Shown one piece after another: positions 50,402-62,560 of a DNA stretch of 64,000 nucleotides (positions within the stretch are counted from its first letter, which is position 1; every line of letters begins with the position of its first letter). A program made the position numbers and the translations under genes. The notes beneath the pieces are model-generated. The model worked only from the letters and a program-made list of their open reading frames with translations, was not told the DNA's origin and made no database searches. The stretch is from Sorex araneus (taxonomy: Eukaryota > Chordata > Mammalia > Eulipotyphla > Soricidae): assembly GCF_027595985.1 (NCBI RefSeq), contig NC_073303.1, positions 377,377,034 through 377,441,033 on the forward strand. The letters are read 5' to 3'.

Positions 50402-52674
50402 AGGTGCCAGACAATTTCCCGCTAACAAGGAATCTTTATTAGACACATGCTTACCCTGTGCACAGGAGCAAATACATCTCAGAATATTTCTTAAACAGAA
50501 ATGGAGAGATGTGCCGGCTGCCCACAGGAGCAGGTACGGTGCAGGAGTGTGAAATTCCCATCCCTCAGCTCTTCAGTGCCCGCCCAGGTTTTGGAGATGG
50601 AGAGTGACCAGATCCTTGCAGGAAAGAAATGAAGAGTGGCATGAAGAAATTAAGGCATTAAGGAGTCACAGAAGGGCATCATGGCTGCAAGTAATCCCCA
50701 AACTATCATGATTCAGGCTCTATCTGGAAATGTGATTAAGAATGTAGATGGAAGTGTCTGGAATGAGAGGTCACTGGCTGCAGTGTGTGCTCTCTTTCAG
50801 GAAGCCCAGAGTCAATCTTGAGCACTGAGCCATGATTAGTCCCTGAGAACTAGAATTATGACCATGACATCCATTTCCCCATATGTAGTGCATCAGTTAT
50901 CTGGGTGTGACCTAAAATTCTACATCTGTGATAATCTGGCAGTGAATGCCAGGCTCGGGCCTCATAGGTTGCCCTCTGAGTAACAAAGATCTACCCTCCC
51001 TTTCTTCTGGGGACTTACTCAACATCCAAAAAGTCATGTGAACTTTTACTCTAAGACATTAAGGCGGAGACTGTGATTAAAGGAGCAGAGTGAAATTCAT
51101 AACCAGAAAACAGTCTGGTGAGCAAGATGCTAACAAAGGAGCCAATACACAATTGTTCGATTAAGATGATAGAGGTGGTCTGTCCACTTTATCATCCACC
51201 GAAGAAGGTGTTTTCATTTGACTGCTTTATTTTTATTTTGTATACCATGCTTCAAGGAGACAAAAAAAGAGGGGGGTTGCACTAAGATCTTATGGGGGGA
51301 AAATGGTTTTTTTGCTCTACTTTAGCAAGACAAATGCAAGATAGCCCCAAAGTAGAAGGAACCACTTTCTTAGTTGACAACTAGAGAGAGTTTACCATCC
51401 TCAGTCAGATGGGGTCACTCCCTAAAAGACACGGAAAGAATTTCCATTTATTTGTACATCATTAGGAAACACCTGCCTGGAGTTGGAAGTTTTATAATGA
51501 ATGTATCTTTACGAACACTGTAGATGGGAGTTAAAAAGATGTTATTGTTCCCAGCCACAGAGGTGGAAGGGCCGGGGAGAGTCCTAATTGGATCTGCTCA
51601 GAACTGGTGGAGACAGAACATCTGAGCACCTGCAGAGAGGGAAATATTCTTCTGGTTCTAAGATCAAAATCTTGTTGGGCCCTTCAGGAGATGTGGACTT
51701 GTTTCCTCACGACCAGATTGTTCACAAGTTAAATATTAACTTGGAGATGAGAGAATTGTGGAGCCAAATTTATCCCTTGGCTGGTTGACTAGACTTGTGT
51801 TTGATGATTCATTGTTCTGATTTCTCATAATAATCTCCAAGAAGACATATGGATTTCCCTTCAGGACCCTCATCATTTCCAATAAGGATAAACATTTGTT
51901 ACATTGCTAATATATCTCAGGCGCAGATCGCATGGTATTCATTATTTCTCTGGAGAAAACTCTACCCATAGGAAGAGGAAAGGAACATATTTAATGAGAC
52001 AAAATGCAGAAAGAAAGTCGGCTGAGATGTCTGAGGATAGAGAGTTCATTTTGAGAGTTGACACGATTAAGAAGTTCCTGGGAAAAAAGCAGACTAGGAA
52101 TAAAGAAGGCTGAGCAAGTTTTTAGTCAAGAGACATTCCTATCAGATTTCAGAAAACACAAACCTTAAGCATCTCCAAATGTTTTTATGTACTTTTCAAA
52201 TTTGATTTTAAAAAAGGTTTATATTTTTTAAAAAATATGCAAATCAGTTTACTTGACAGAAATGACATTTTTTAAAAAATCACTTTGCAAATACCGTATG
52301 TGCCTTTAGGAAGCTTTCAGTGCCCTAAAAACTTGATTAAGTTTTGGTTCAATTTGTAATGTTTAAAATGTTGGACTAATACATTTTGATAATTTTTTCT
52401 AGATATTAAAAGCTTTGTAGAGCATGTGTTTATATCTGTATTGGCTAGATTATTTATTTTGTACTAATATGATGATCGCTACAGCCCTAAGAATCCCTAC
52501 ATCTTTTTGTTCTAATGTGGTGATTGCCGTAGCACTGAGAATCCTTATAAACATGCCTTATCCATACCAAGATTATAATTTCACCGCAAGCAGGTACCAC
52601 GGCTTAGTTTTGATTTGCCATTTTTAGTACATTTGACACATCCCTTGGCTTCCACGTGTGTGTTTGTGTTGACT
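50402..52674. other. Intergenic, mostly unrecognised
   Basis: A possible very degraded SINE body near 50800-50860; remaining sequence unassigned. Confidence 0.45.
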
Positions 52675-52685
52675 ATTTGATTCTT

Positions 52686-52939
52686 GCACTGTAGCACTGC
52701 AGCACTGTCCTCCCATTGTTCATCGATTTGTTCTAGCGGGCACCAGTAATGTCTCTATTGTGAGACTTGTTACTGTTTTTGGCATATCGAATATGCCCCG
52801 GGTAGCTTGCCAGGCTCTGTGGTGCAGGCAGGATACTCTCAGTAGCTTGCCGGGCTCTCCGAGAGGGATGAAGGAATCAAACCCAGGTCAGCCGTGTGCA
52901 AGGCAAACACCTTACCCACTGTGCCATCGCTCCAGTCTG
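52686..52939 (-). mobile_element. Long SINE
   Basis: Flanked by ATTTGATTCTT at 52675-52685 and 52940-52950; complete. Confidence 0.92.
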
Positions 52940-53720
52940 ATTTGATTCTTATGACCATTAAAACGCAATTTTACTTGACTTCATCATATGTTCTCTTGCG
53001 TGTGCTCCCAGAAAATCCTAAAACCCTACATGATTTTTAAATAATAAACAAAATTTTCAGAAGTTTTTGAAATCTAAGACAAATGGTTGTTTTTTTTTTA
53101 ATTAACTCACCAAGAAAAATTAGATTTTTGGTTTATCAAAATTTTATTTTTATTTTTGATGGGGGCGTGGAGGTGGGGAGAAGTGGGGCATGGGGGTTTC
53201 AAATTTTTGTAGCCAGGTCAGGAGAGCTTGGAGCACAGCAAGAACACTAGAGCATGTTTCAGTGTTTGGCCATCCCTCGATGCCCAGCTCTAGTCTGAAA
53301 CAGAGATGAACCTAAATGACAGCACTGACGGGCTGCGAACTCCAGCCCCACTTACTCTTGCTCTGAAGGCTCCTTCCCAAGGTCAACGACCTCCGCAGGT
53401 CCTCACACCCAGCCTGAGGTTTGTGTCTCTTGATAGACACAGGGGTGGCACGGGAACTGTACAAATAAGAAAACAAAGTATTACTTGAAAATTACAATGA
53501 TACTAAGACTTTGTTGATATGTGCAGAATGTTGATGTTATAAAAGCATATGAAATGTTTTAACAGTATTGGTTAATAATTTTAAAAGGAAGCTTTTCTGA
53601 CTTTCTTGGTTTTCCTAAACAATGTGAGCGTTCAGCTGAAGCTTTCACCAAGAAACGGAACTTCCTCTGTGATTTTATGATCACATCCTTTGTATAAAAA
53701 TCAACTATTGGGTCTTAGTG

Positions 53721-53963
53721 GGCTGGAGAGATAGCACAGCGGTTGGGCGTTCGCCTTTCACTCGGCCAACCCGAGTTCGATTCCTCCACCCCTCTTGGAG
53801 AGCCCGACAAGCTACCGAGAGTATGGAGCCTGCACGGCAGAGCCTGGCAAACTACCCGTGCGAATTGGATATGCCAAAAACAGTAACAATAAGTCTCTCA
53901 ATGAGAGACATTACTGGTGCCCGCTTGAACAAATCGATGTGCAACAAGATGACAGTGACCAGT
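53721..53963 (+). mobile_element. Long SINE, alternative head subtype
   Basis: Flanked by GGGTCTTAGTG at 53710-53720 and 53964-53974. Head has GGTTGGGCGTTCGCCTTTCA; body has TCTCTCAATGAGAGACATTA like the copy at 28.46 kb. Confidence 0.93.
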
Positions 53964-54661
53964 GGGTCTTAGTGATTTTAGTGGTATGGTTAAATATTCC
54001 AGTAGTCTTTTAATTTTATTTTGCCTTTTCACTTTCTATTTTTTTAATGAATATTGCTGGTTATTATAATGCTCATCAGGAAAAAGGAGATCTTTAATAA
54101 AAGAAAATTTTAATTAGCCTTTCATATAGATATATTTTATGTTTATTTTCAAAACTATAAAAATCAACAAGCTCCTGTTATAATATGTGGTTTGCATCGT
54201 TATCTACAATATGATGTGAAAAATAGCCATAGTAGGGAAATCAAAACTGAACTTAAAAAAAACCAGAGGGACACTTATGCCTCAGTTTCCATGAACATGT
54301 GGTTCAATTTAAATGATGAGAAAAGACAATATCATTCCAGAGTGCAAAGGCAACTCATTATACAACCAAAAATAATATATTCCTTAAACATTGAAGGTAA
54401 ATAGAGAAATGAGGAAAGTGAATAAAATAAATACCCATCAATGGACAACAAACAAAATAAAAACTCAATGAAGAGACAGAAAAAAATAGTATTGAGACTT
54501 AGGGGAAATACTAGGGGAAATAAAAGAAAATATACAAAAGTTGTTTTCTAATAAATTTATGACAGTCACTCAGAAGGTATTAAGCAATAAGCTGTTATTA
54601 GTATCTTTCATATTATTTTCTTCTGTATATTTCATTTCTTACCACATGATTGCATTACTTT

Positions 54662-56093
54662 AGAAATCATTTTTATTAAAAGTCACAAAATCTGTTTTCT
54701 TCAGATTCCATGTATACAGATACACATTCTCTGCTGCATATTTGAATGAAAGAGGGAAAGAATTTGATTCTTGAGACTGTCTCTGCAGAGAGGGAGCCAG
54801 AGAGGGAAACATCCTAGTGTTCTTCTATCTTTGAACTTCGTGAGTCTCTTCCACATTTTCACTTAGAAAAATCATGGTGTCCTTCACCAGCAGCTGAAAT
54901 AAGCTGTGGGAGATAGTATTATATCTGCAAGTATAGAGTAAGTGTCTCTTTCCCCTTCACCCCCACAGAACTTTCCAAACTTAAGCAAGTAAGTGGAAGA
55001 AGCTATGAATTTTTAATGGGTAAAAGGAAAAATTAAAAAGGGGCTAGGAGAATCAATATGAAATTCCAGCAGTACACAGACTGCCAACTTCCAACATACG
55101 TGTGTGTGTGTGTGTGTGTGTGTGTATTTTACGGACAACTGACTGGCTTAAAATGCAATTTTGATAATTTAGTGAATAGAAAATTTGTCCAGGGAACTGA
55201 AGCTTAAAAAAATACTTATAGACAATTTAAGTTATATCAACTAATTTTCCATTTAGTGCTAATCCAAGACAACTTAAAAAAACTACCAAATTCAATTAAC
55301 CAGATGCAGTTCATAATTCAAACCAACACAGTTGACCAGAAAATGTAAGCTGACATCAAACATCTTACTCTTAGTTCTGACTGATATTATAAACTCTGGA
55401 TAAAAGGTCTGGAATAGGAGAATTTTGAAAGCCTTTTGCTGGAAGATTTGAAGATACTGGCTTTATTTGGCAGATTTCTGTCTATCCTTTATACCCATGC
55501 TTTGGTATGAATTGATTATGTTATTGAAAACATACATCTGAAAAGAAAAAATATTATAACTTGCTTTGGGTCTTAATTCTGCAAGGCAAAAATAACTTAT
55601 CCCATAATCTCTTCTATAATTGTTCCTCATGATCCTTTCATTAAAACATGGATGACTAATTATGTTAAAGGAAGTGAAAATGATAAGACTGTTAGTATTT
55701 TTTTTCTCATTACACTATTCTGCTTTTGCTTGGACTGTGATGAAAGCAGTAGCCTTGATATGCATTATAAAATTTCAAGTCAATTAATCCCTGATCTACC
55801 TAGTGGATGTTTAGGAGAAAATGACACGAATCATTTTGAAGAGAAAACTAAACTTCTCTGCCAATCTTTTGGACTTCTGCCCAAGCCAAGCAATAAAGAA
55901 TTTTTTGATCATGAGAATTTCTGGAATTTCTTAAAGTGAAGAGTTTTTCCTTCCAAGTCCAGGTGACATAATTAAGTGTCAACGTTTAGACTTACTCATT
56001 GAAAATGATGAATTTAGAATATTTATTTCTGCTAGTGTGGAGGACTTAAAGGAAAAGACTGGAATGATGGGCTTTGATGCTTAAATAACTCAT
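54662..56093 (+). pseudogene. Decayed coding-like tract, unidentified
   Basis: One forward frame (in phase with 55652) stays coding-like from about 54662 to 55937, with roughly ten stops in 426 codons. Random AT-rich DNA of this kind would give about three times as many. It includes a 96-codon stop-free run containing LDCDESSSLDMHYKISSQLI and ending FFDHENFWNFLK. A frameshift then leads to 51 more open codons (SEEFFLPSPGDIIKCQRLDL to MMGFDA) ending near 56084. The segment EDLKILALFGRFLSILYTHA lies upstream. A GT microsatellite at 55.1 kb sits inside the frame. A shorter open frame at 54192-54404 may be its upstream part in another phase. I do not recognise the family. No poly(A) tail, introns or target duplications were seen, so the route of origin is open; a host gene relic or an old viral insertion are both possible. 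Confidence 0.4.
55099..55126. repeat. (GT)n microsatellite
   Basis: Thirteen to fourteen units, within the decayed coding-like tract. Confidence 0.95.
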
Positions 56094-56365
56094 CAATTAA
56101 GCAAAATTAGAGGCTTCTAAAGGAAAGAAATAGGAAACTTTATTTCAAACATCTTCAGTGACAAAATGTTGACTATTGTCTGGAAATAGGCCAAGCACAG
56201 TCCTGAATAAGAGTTTAATTTCAAAAGTTAAAAATCAGACATTTAAGGAGACCAATCTTTTAATTCTACTTTGTTCATATTTTTCCTCATAAAAATTGAT
56301 TAAAAGATGGAAAATATAACTTGTTTTTCTTTAACTTTTGTTAGGAAAGAACTCAAGCCACAAGT

Positions 56366-56508
56366 GTGGGTTTTTGTTGTTGCTGAAACCCAGCGGTGCT
56401 TAGCGCTGACTCTTGGTTCTGTGCTCAGGGATAAATTTTAGTGGGCTCAAGGGACCATGTAGGGTGCTAGGGATTGAACCTGGGACTGCAAGACCAGTGC
56501 CCTACCCC
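56366..56508 (-). mobile_element. Short SINE, degenerate
   Basis: Plus strand GGTGCTTAGCGCTGACTCTT, GGTGCTAGGGATTGAACCTG and AGACCAGTGCCCTACCCC. Confidence 0.7.
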
Positions 56509-56904
56509 ACAAATGTGGTATTTAATACGAGGAGTCTATGGAAAGAATCAAAACCACCCAAGAACTCCTAAAGGCATATATTTACTTTACATTGTAACCT
56601 GAGTGTTTAGTCATTGTTGTTTAGCTTATTTGCTGAGTTCTCTCAGGGGAAGTCTGTTTGATGGCCCCTGGATAAACTCACAATGAACAGTTTGCACGCA
56701 CATATATGCATGCGTGAATAAGTGTCAGCATGAAAGAACAAATCTAAATCAATGTTTCAAATAATATTTAATAATGTGCTTTTTCTACTTAACCACAGAC
56801 ATTTTGTAAAGTTAAGGACGTGACTAAACTTCAGCAATGCCTCCCTCTGAAGAGGAAATAAAGGCAGCAGGAAATGGGACATCTTATTTGAGAGAGCACA
56901 AATC

Positions 56905-57725
56905 TCAAGCTCTGAACTGTTATGGACTGCTGGTGGGAATGCTTTCCCTTTTGGCAAATAGCGTGGACGTTACTCAAAAAATTAGAAATTGAGCTCCCAT
57001 TTTGCCCAGAAATACCACTTCTGGAATGTATCTCAGACATGCAAAAAAGGACAGTAGAAATGACATCTGCACTTATATGTTCATTGCTGCACTGCTTACA
57101 ATAGCCCAAATCTGGAAAGAACCCAAGCCCCCAAGAACAGATGACTAGTTAAAGAAAATTTGGTACATCTACACAATGGAATACTATGCAGCTGTTAGAA
57201 AAGATGAAGTCATGAAATTTGCATATAAGTGGATCAACATGGAAAGTATAATGTTAAGTGAAATGAGTCAGAAAGAGGACAGACATAGAAAGATTGCACT
57301 CATCTATGGAATATAAAGTAACAGAATGGGAGACTAACACCAAGAATAGTAGGAGCAAACCAGGAAGTTTGCTCCATGGCTTAGAAGCTGGCCTCACAGG
57401 CTGGGGGAAAAGGCAGCTCAGATAGAGAAAGGAACACCAAGTAAAGGGTGTTTGGAGGGTCCACCTGGGATGGGATATGCGGGCTGAAAGCAGACTATAG
57501 ACCGAACATGATGACCATTCAATACTTACATTGCAGACCACAACACTCTAAAAAAGAGAGAGTAAAGGGAATATACTTGCCACAGAGGCAAGGAGGGGGT
57601 GGGGCGGGGGGAACAGGGGGAATGGGAGGGATACTGGGAACATTGGTGGTGGGGAACAGGCACTGGTGAGTATGGGTACTCGATCATTGTATGACTGAAA
57701 TGTAAGCACGAAAGTTTGTAAGTCT
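56905..57725 (+). mobile_element. L1 fragment, ORF2 C-terminus and 3' UTR
   Basis: Contains the L1 ORF2 end signature (MEYYAAVRKDE, then MLSEMSQKEDRHRKIALIYG) around 57176-57315. This is followed by a G-rich 3' UTR and the same GGCACTGGTGAGTATGGGTA-type tail as the other L1 copies. 5'-truncated; the upstream frame is broken. Confidence 0.85.
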
Positions 57726-59119
57726 GAAATGTTATGGATACTCACTCCACTGCAGTACTAGAGAAAAGTCTCAGAAATTAGTAAGAGCTCAATAAATGGT
57801 ACCTGAGTGAATCTTTACTTTGATGACCCAATCTGGTTGTATTAAGGGAAGCAAGTGGGTAGAATTGATTGTTGCTTCCTTGAATTAAGGCTTGTCAAAA
57901 GCTCTCCACAGTGGAGCTACTTGTTTCTATCACTGAAACATCATAGCAATGTATGGTACTTGAAAAGTCAAGTGCTCGGTCCTCCTGGTAGACTTGGAAG
58001 AGAAACCGTAGTTAATGGCTGCATGCATGGAACATCCAGAGAAACCACCTTTGTGCTGTCCGTCACTTTGATTTGGGCACTGTTGACTATTGCAGCAGAT
58101 TTCGGTCTTTAGGGGCTGGGGCACAATTGGCATCATCTCATTCTTTCAACGAGCTCATGTACTTAGAATTATTGTCATGATACAAATCAAAAGAGAAATA
58201 AAACAGGGAAAAATACTTTATCTTGCAAGGAAATATCTGAACTATCACTCTAAACTTGACCTTAGACACTTTCCCCGTGGACCTCACTGTCATCGTGTGT
58301 TTGCAAATTTCAATCCGTTTAAGCCACAATCTCTCATTGATCTAAATAAGTATGAAAGAGACAGGCCTCCTCTACAGAGGCAGGGCCTGGCACTGTTTGA
58401 GAATGAGGGTATGAATGAATGAATCAGCACTCAGCATAGCGCAGTCCTTCTCCGTTACTCTAGAAGATATGCAGGTGACAGACATCGAACGGGAGACTTA
58501 GGTGCTGAGACTCTTCACTGTAAAGAGGAAGGAAAGTAAAGGCATTCCATCTCTGGAAAATTGGTGGGAAGTGAAAAGTTAACCAACTTAAAGCAAATCC
58601 CTGAGAGACTCTGAAAGCTTTGTGATGCCCAAGAGCTGGAAACGTGAACCCATCCCGACAGAACTAAGATAGGAGTGAGTGTCCAGAAATCACGGGGTGA
58701 GTCATGGAACCAACCATGTACTCTCATAAATACCCAGCTTATTGCTTCACCCTGCTCATATGGAATTCCAAAAAGCTATGGAACAAGGGAAATGTATCGC
58801 TACCTTCATGTAATAGGGTAATGTGCCTTCTCTGTCCCCAAGAAGCCAGTGAAATATACGAAGTGACTTTTCTTCCACAATGGTTTCAATGAGACACTTG
58901 ACCCTTTCGGCAGATAAGCTGGAACGTGACATCTATAATACATGCCATGTGATTTGGCTTTAAATTTTAATTGGAATTAAAGATTTAGAGCATGTTTATC
59001 TTTCCCTCTAAAAATAAATGCAAACAGTAAGAATGACCTAGGAGTAAGCCTGGAAGTCAGCCTGCAGAATGAGGTGTGGCAGTTCAGGGAGTGCAGAGGC
59101 ATGAACAGGGAGGTGCTGG
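57726..59119. other. Intergenic, unrecognised
   Basis: Open frame 58090-58422 (110 codons) has no recognisable domain and no splice or start context. Confidence 0.45.
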
Positions 59120-59131
59120 AAAGACCAAAAG

Positions 59132-59320
59132 TGGGGCTGGAGCGATAGCACAGTGGGTAGGGCGTTTGCCTTGCACGCGGCCGACCCGGGTTGATTCCCA
59201 GCATCCCATATGGTCCCCTGAGCACTGCCAGAAGTAATTTCTGAGTGCAGAGCCAGGAGTAACCCCTGTGCATCGCCAGGTGTGACCCAAAAAGCCAAAA
59301 AAAAAAAAGAAAGACTCGGG
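59132..59320 (+). mobile_element. Short SINE (outer member of nested pair)
   Basis: Near-consensus head GGGGCTGGAGCGATAGCACA and body. Preceded by AAAGACCAAAAG at 59120-59131, whose partner lies after the second SINE at 59496-59507. Confidence 0.93.
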
Positions 59321-59326
59321 GCTGGA

Positions 59327-59495
59327 GTGATAGCACAGCGGGTAGGGGCGTTTGCCTTGCATACGGCCAACCCAGGTTCGAATCCCAGCATCCCATATGG
59401 TTCCCTGAGCACCACCAGGGGTAATTCCTGAGTGCAGAGCCAGGAGTGACCCCTGTGGATCGCCGGGTGTGACCCAAAAAGCAAAAAAAAAAAAA
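59327..59495 (+). mobile_element. Short SINE (inserted at the tail of the first)
   Basis: Second near-consensus copy, starting GGGCTGGAGTGATAGCACAG right after the A-rich tail of the preceding SINE and ending in A16. Confidence 0.93.
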
Positions 59496-59507
59496 AAAGA
59501 CCAAAAG

Positions 59508-60884
59508 GGTCTCTGGAGGAAGAGTGGCAGAAAGTCCACATCCATAGAGATGTAGGCTGTGACACCCTTCCGGTCTTTTTATCCTGGCCCTGTGGTTTTG
59601 ACCACTGTGCACTGTGATGAGCTGCTGTTCCAAAAACGACAGGAAGAGAGAACTCAGGGAAGCCAGAGGGGTGAAAAGTGTGCCCTTCTCTGGACCAGAA
59701 GCCGATGTACGGGTAATATTAAGGATAGTTTCTCGGTGTTATTGGAGGCACGTTTACAGTTTCAAACATCCTGGGAAGCATCAGCTGAAGTGTGCCGATA
59801 AGAGGGCACTTAGGAAAAAGGGATAAATTTGTCATGGGGTAGCGAACCCCACTCCCAGACTGGCAGAGTCCGGGGTCTTTGAGCAACTCCTTCAAACTTC
59901 CACAGTAATATGCCCTTTGCTTTGAGAGCTGGTACCTGCTGAATGGAAGCGGCCCTGTCCCTGTGGCCTGCAGAACCCCTGCCTGCCCACTGAATGAGGA
60001 GCCCACACCGGCGGAAGGCAGAGGAAAGGCTATACCAAAGGTGAACTATGGGCTCTCTTGTGGATTCGATGCTATTGATGGTTGCTCTGCTACCCCTTCA
60101 AATCAACCGTATGCTATTAGCAAGATGTTTGAATACACCAAGGCTATATCAATAGAGCAGAGGGTAAGAAGAAAGGAGATAAGATAAAGGCCACCAATAC
60201 CACCACTGAGTTGATGTCAAATACCGTTTAATTTTTTTGAGCATCATGAAGAGCCAAGGGACCCAGGCACAGGGGACATTATTCTCTTTTGCCTCCTAAA
60301 TGGCACTTCGGACAAGAGGGGCCTTGAAAAGTCATTTTGCAATGCAATCTCTTGGGGTTGCTGAAATCTTACAAAGTGCATTGAAAGTGGATAAAAGAAA
60401 GATACAAAGCACCTTGATATTTTTGTGTGGTCAGTCTAAGGATATCCTCGGTGGCATTTGTGAATTTTTTATACACTCATTGACCACAGGCTTCCATTGG
60501 GATCGTTTTCTCTCTGGGGATAACAGGGGGGCCCTCTGCGCAGGAAGCCCACGGGAGCAGTCATTGAGCTGGAGATGGGAAGAAGGGGTGCTCCCCCCAG
60601 TTGCTCACTGCTCTGTCTGCCTGCAGCCCCCAGCGGGGCTGCTGATGTTCAGAAGCAAAGGGTCCTTGTACAGCCTTCTGCAGTCCCCACCTCCTGCCCT
60701 GAGGAGGATGGTGACAGAGTCCTCAGCTGTCTCAGCAGGAGAGAGCACCAGTGCCAGAGTCCAGGCCCCCTTCTGTCCTTGGAGCTGAGAGCAACTCTGT
60801 GCTGCTCAGAGAACAACGAATGTCCCTTCGTGTCAAATCATCACGAATTAAAAATCTTCACGATTGGGTTTTAGGCAGATGATG
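59508..60884. other. Intergenic, moderately GC-rich
   Basis: Open frame 60300-60788 spans a GC-richer patch (60520-60800) but shows no domain. Confidence 0.45.
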
Positions 60885-61100
60885 TTCCAGACCCATCCTT
60901 TCACCAGTTTCCACTTTTCCCCACCAATGTCCTCAGTTTCCCTCCCATTCAACTGCCTGCCTCTACGGTAGGTATCCCCCCTAGCCCTCCCCACATGCTT
61001 TTTTTAGACTCTTTAAGTTTTCAATACTGTTGCTGTAAGGATATCATGCATATATATCACTTTAGGACACCTTCCCCCAGGTCCTATTTCACCCCCGCAC
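60885..61100 (-). mobile_element. L1-related fragment
   Basis: C-rich block with CACCAATGTCCTCAGTTTCC followed by TTTAGACTCTTTAAG and ATATCACTTTAGGACACCTT. This resembles the reverse complement of the shrew L1 3' region. Confidence 0.4.
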
Positions 61101-61870
61101 ACACGTGGCAAGCTCCCCACTGTGGGGGGGAGGGGGCAGGAACCTTTATTTCCAAGTTCTTTGTTTCTGTATCAGGTCTCGGGAGACTTTGAAATCTCAC
61201 GTGTTCCATGCTTTCTCAACTGATGCATAATTTCTGAAATTGTCTCCAGCTCGAAGTAGCCTGGGGGATTACAGGAAGCATTTGGGATCAATTTTGTCTT
61301 GGATTAAGTTTTCTTAGAAGAGGAGTTGGTATCCCACCAGCCAGCGATCAGTGTCAACTCTTGCGTCTTGCTTTTAGATTTCACTCCAAGCACAGAGTTA
61401 GGTAGAAGGCAAAAGCCAATATGATCATGAAGATAACTGAATACTGACAATGTGGTATTTTGCAGAAAATAGTTTGCCAATTACTGTAGGATACGTAGAA
61501 CATATATGATAAATTACATAGTGAAGAGAGTTGAAAGTCTAAATCATAATTATCAGTTGCAGCTTGCTTTTCACCAGGTATAATTGGTACTTAGCTGAAA
61601 ATATGCTGTGTGACAAAGATAAAGAGTAGCATAGATAGAATATACAGTGCTGTGTATTATATTACATTAAAGAAAACAGCAAGCTAAAAGTCATTCTCAG
61701 GAAACCAAACACAAACAGGTACTAAAGTTAATAATTATGTTGTGGAGAATATAAGAAATTAACATGCAAAAAAATGGAAAGACAAGATTATATAAAATAT
61801 ACTCAAGGTTTGAAATACAATTTTCAAATTACTTACACTTTATATTTTATAATTTTTTTACTTTATATTT

Positions 61871-62092
61871 TATTGTTCATCGATTTGCTTGAGCGGGCAC
61901 CAGTAATGTCTCCATTGTGAGACTTGTTGTTACTGTTTTTGGCATATCAAATACACCATGGGTAGCTTGCCAGGTTCTGCTGTACGGGCAAGATAATCTC
62001 GGTAGCTTACCGGGCTCTCCAAGAGGGACAGAGGAATAGAATCCAGGTCGGCTGCATGCAAGACAAACACCCTACTCGCTATTCTATTAGTT
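61871..62092 (-). mobile_element. Long SINE, slightly truncated head
   Basis: Begins TTGTTCATCGATTTGCTTGA and ends at a degraded head (CACCCTACTCGCTATTCTAT). Confidence 0.88.
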
Positions 62093-62119
62093 TTAAATAA
62101 CTTTAAAAGTGGCATCTAT

Positions 62120-62560
62120 GGCTTAAACAAATAATTCGCTCTCTCTCTTCCTCCCCCTCCTCCCAGTTTCAGTTTAATATAGCACTTCTTTGATGATTTG
62201 GCACAATTTCTCTCTCTAACAGGAATTTAAGATTAGGATCTATTAGCAGCACATACATTATTTAATAACTTGCACCCGGAGTAATTTTGCAATTGGCAAG
62301 CTTCAGAAATCTTCAGACTATCATCATGCCACAAACATCCTGTGTATGACTTTTCAGCAATCCATGACAGATAAAAACATTGGAAAAGGGAGTCTTCTTT
62401 TGTCTGCTGTTTAGAAAAAGTTTAATAAAGTCTTTGTTTCATTCATAATTTCTCCTTTGTCCATACAGCCATAACGTATGCATTAGCAGGAGAGCTCAAA
62501 AGTACATCAGCATGAATCGTAAAATGCTCTGGAGGCTCATATGAGTTTTTGTTAGACATC
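62120..62560. other. Candidate conserved non-coding element
   Basis: Repeat-free stretch with AGTAATTTTGCAATTGGCAA, ATGACAGATAAAAACATTGG and CATAACGTATGCATTAGCAG; looks like constrained gene-desert sequence, unproven. Confidence 0.25.

Noticed and set aside
59132..59495. tRNA genes suggested by A and B box motifs
   Set aside because: They are SINE heads: followed by SINE bodies and A tails, and the cloverleaf cannot be completed.
59038..59633. Minus-strand open frames of 150-218 codons
   Set aside because: They run through two SINEs in antisense; the repeated WVTPGDAQG-type motif is SINE sequence.
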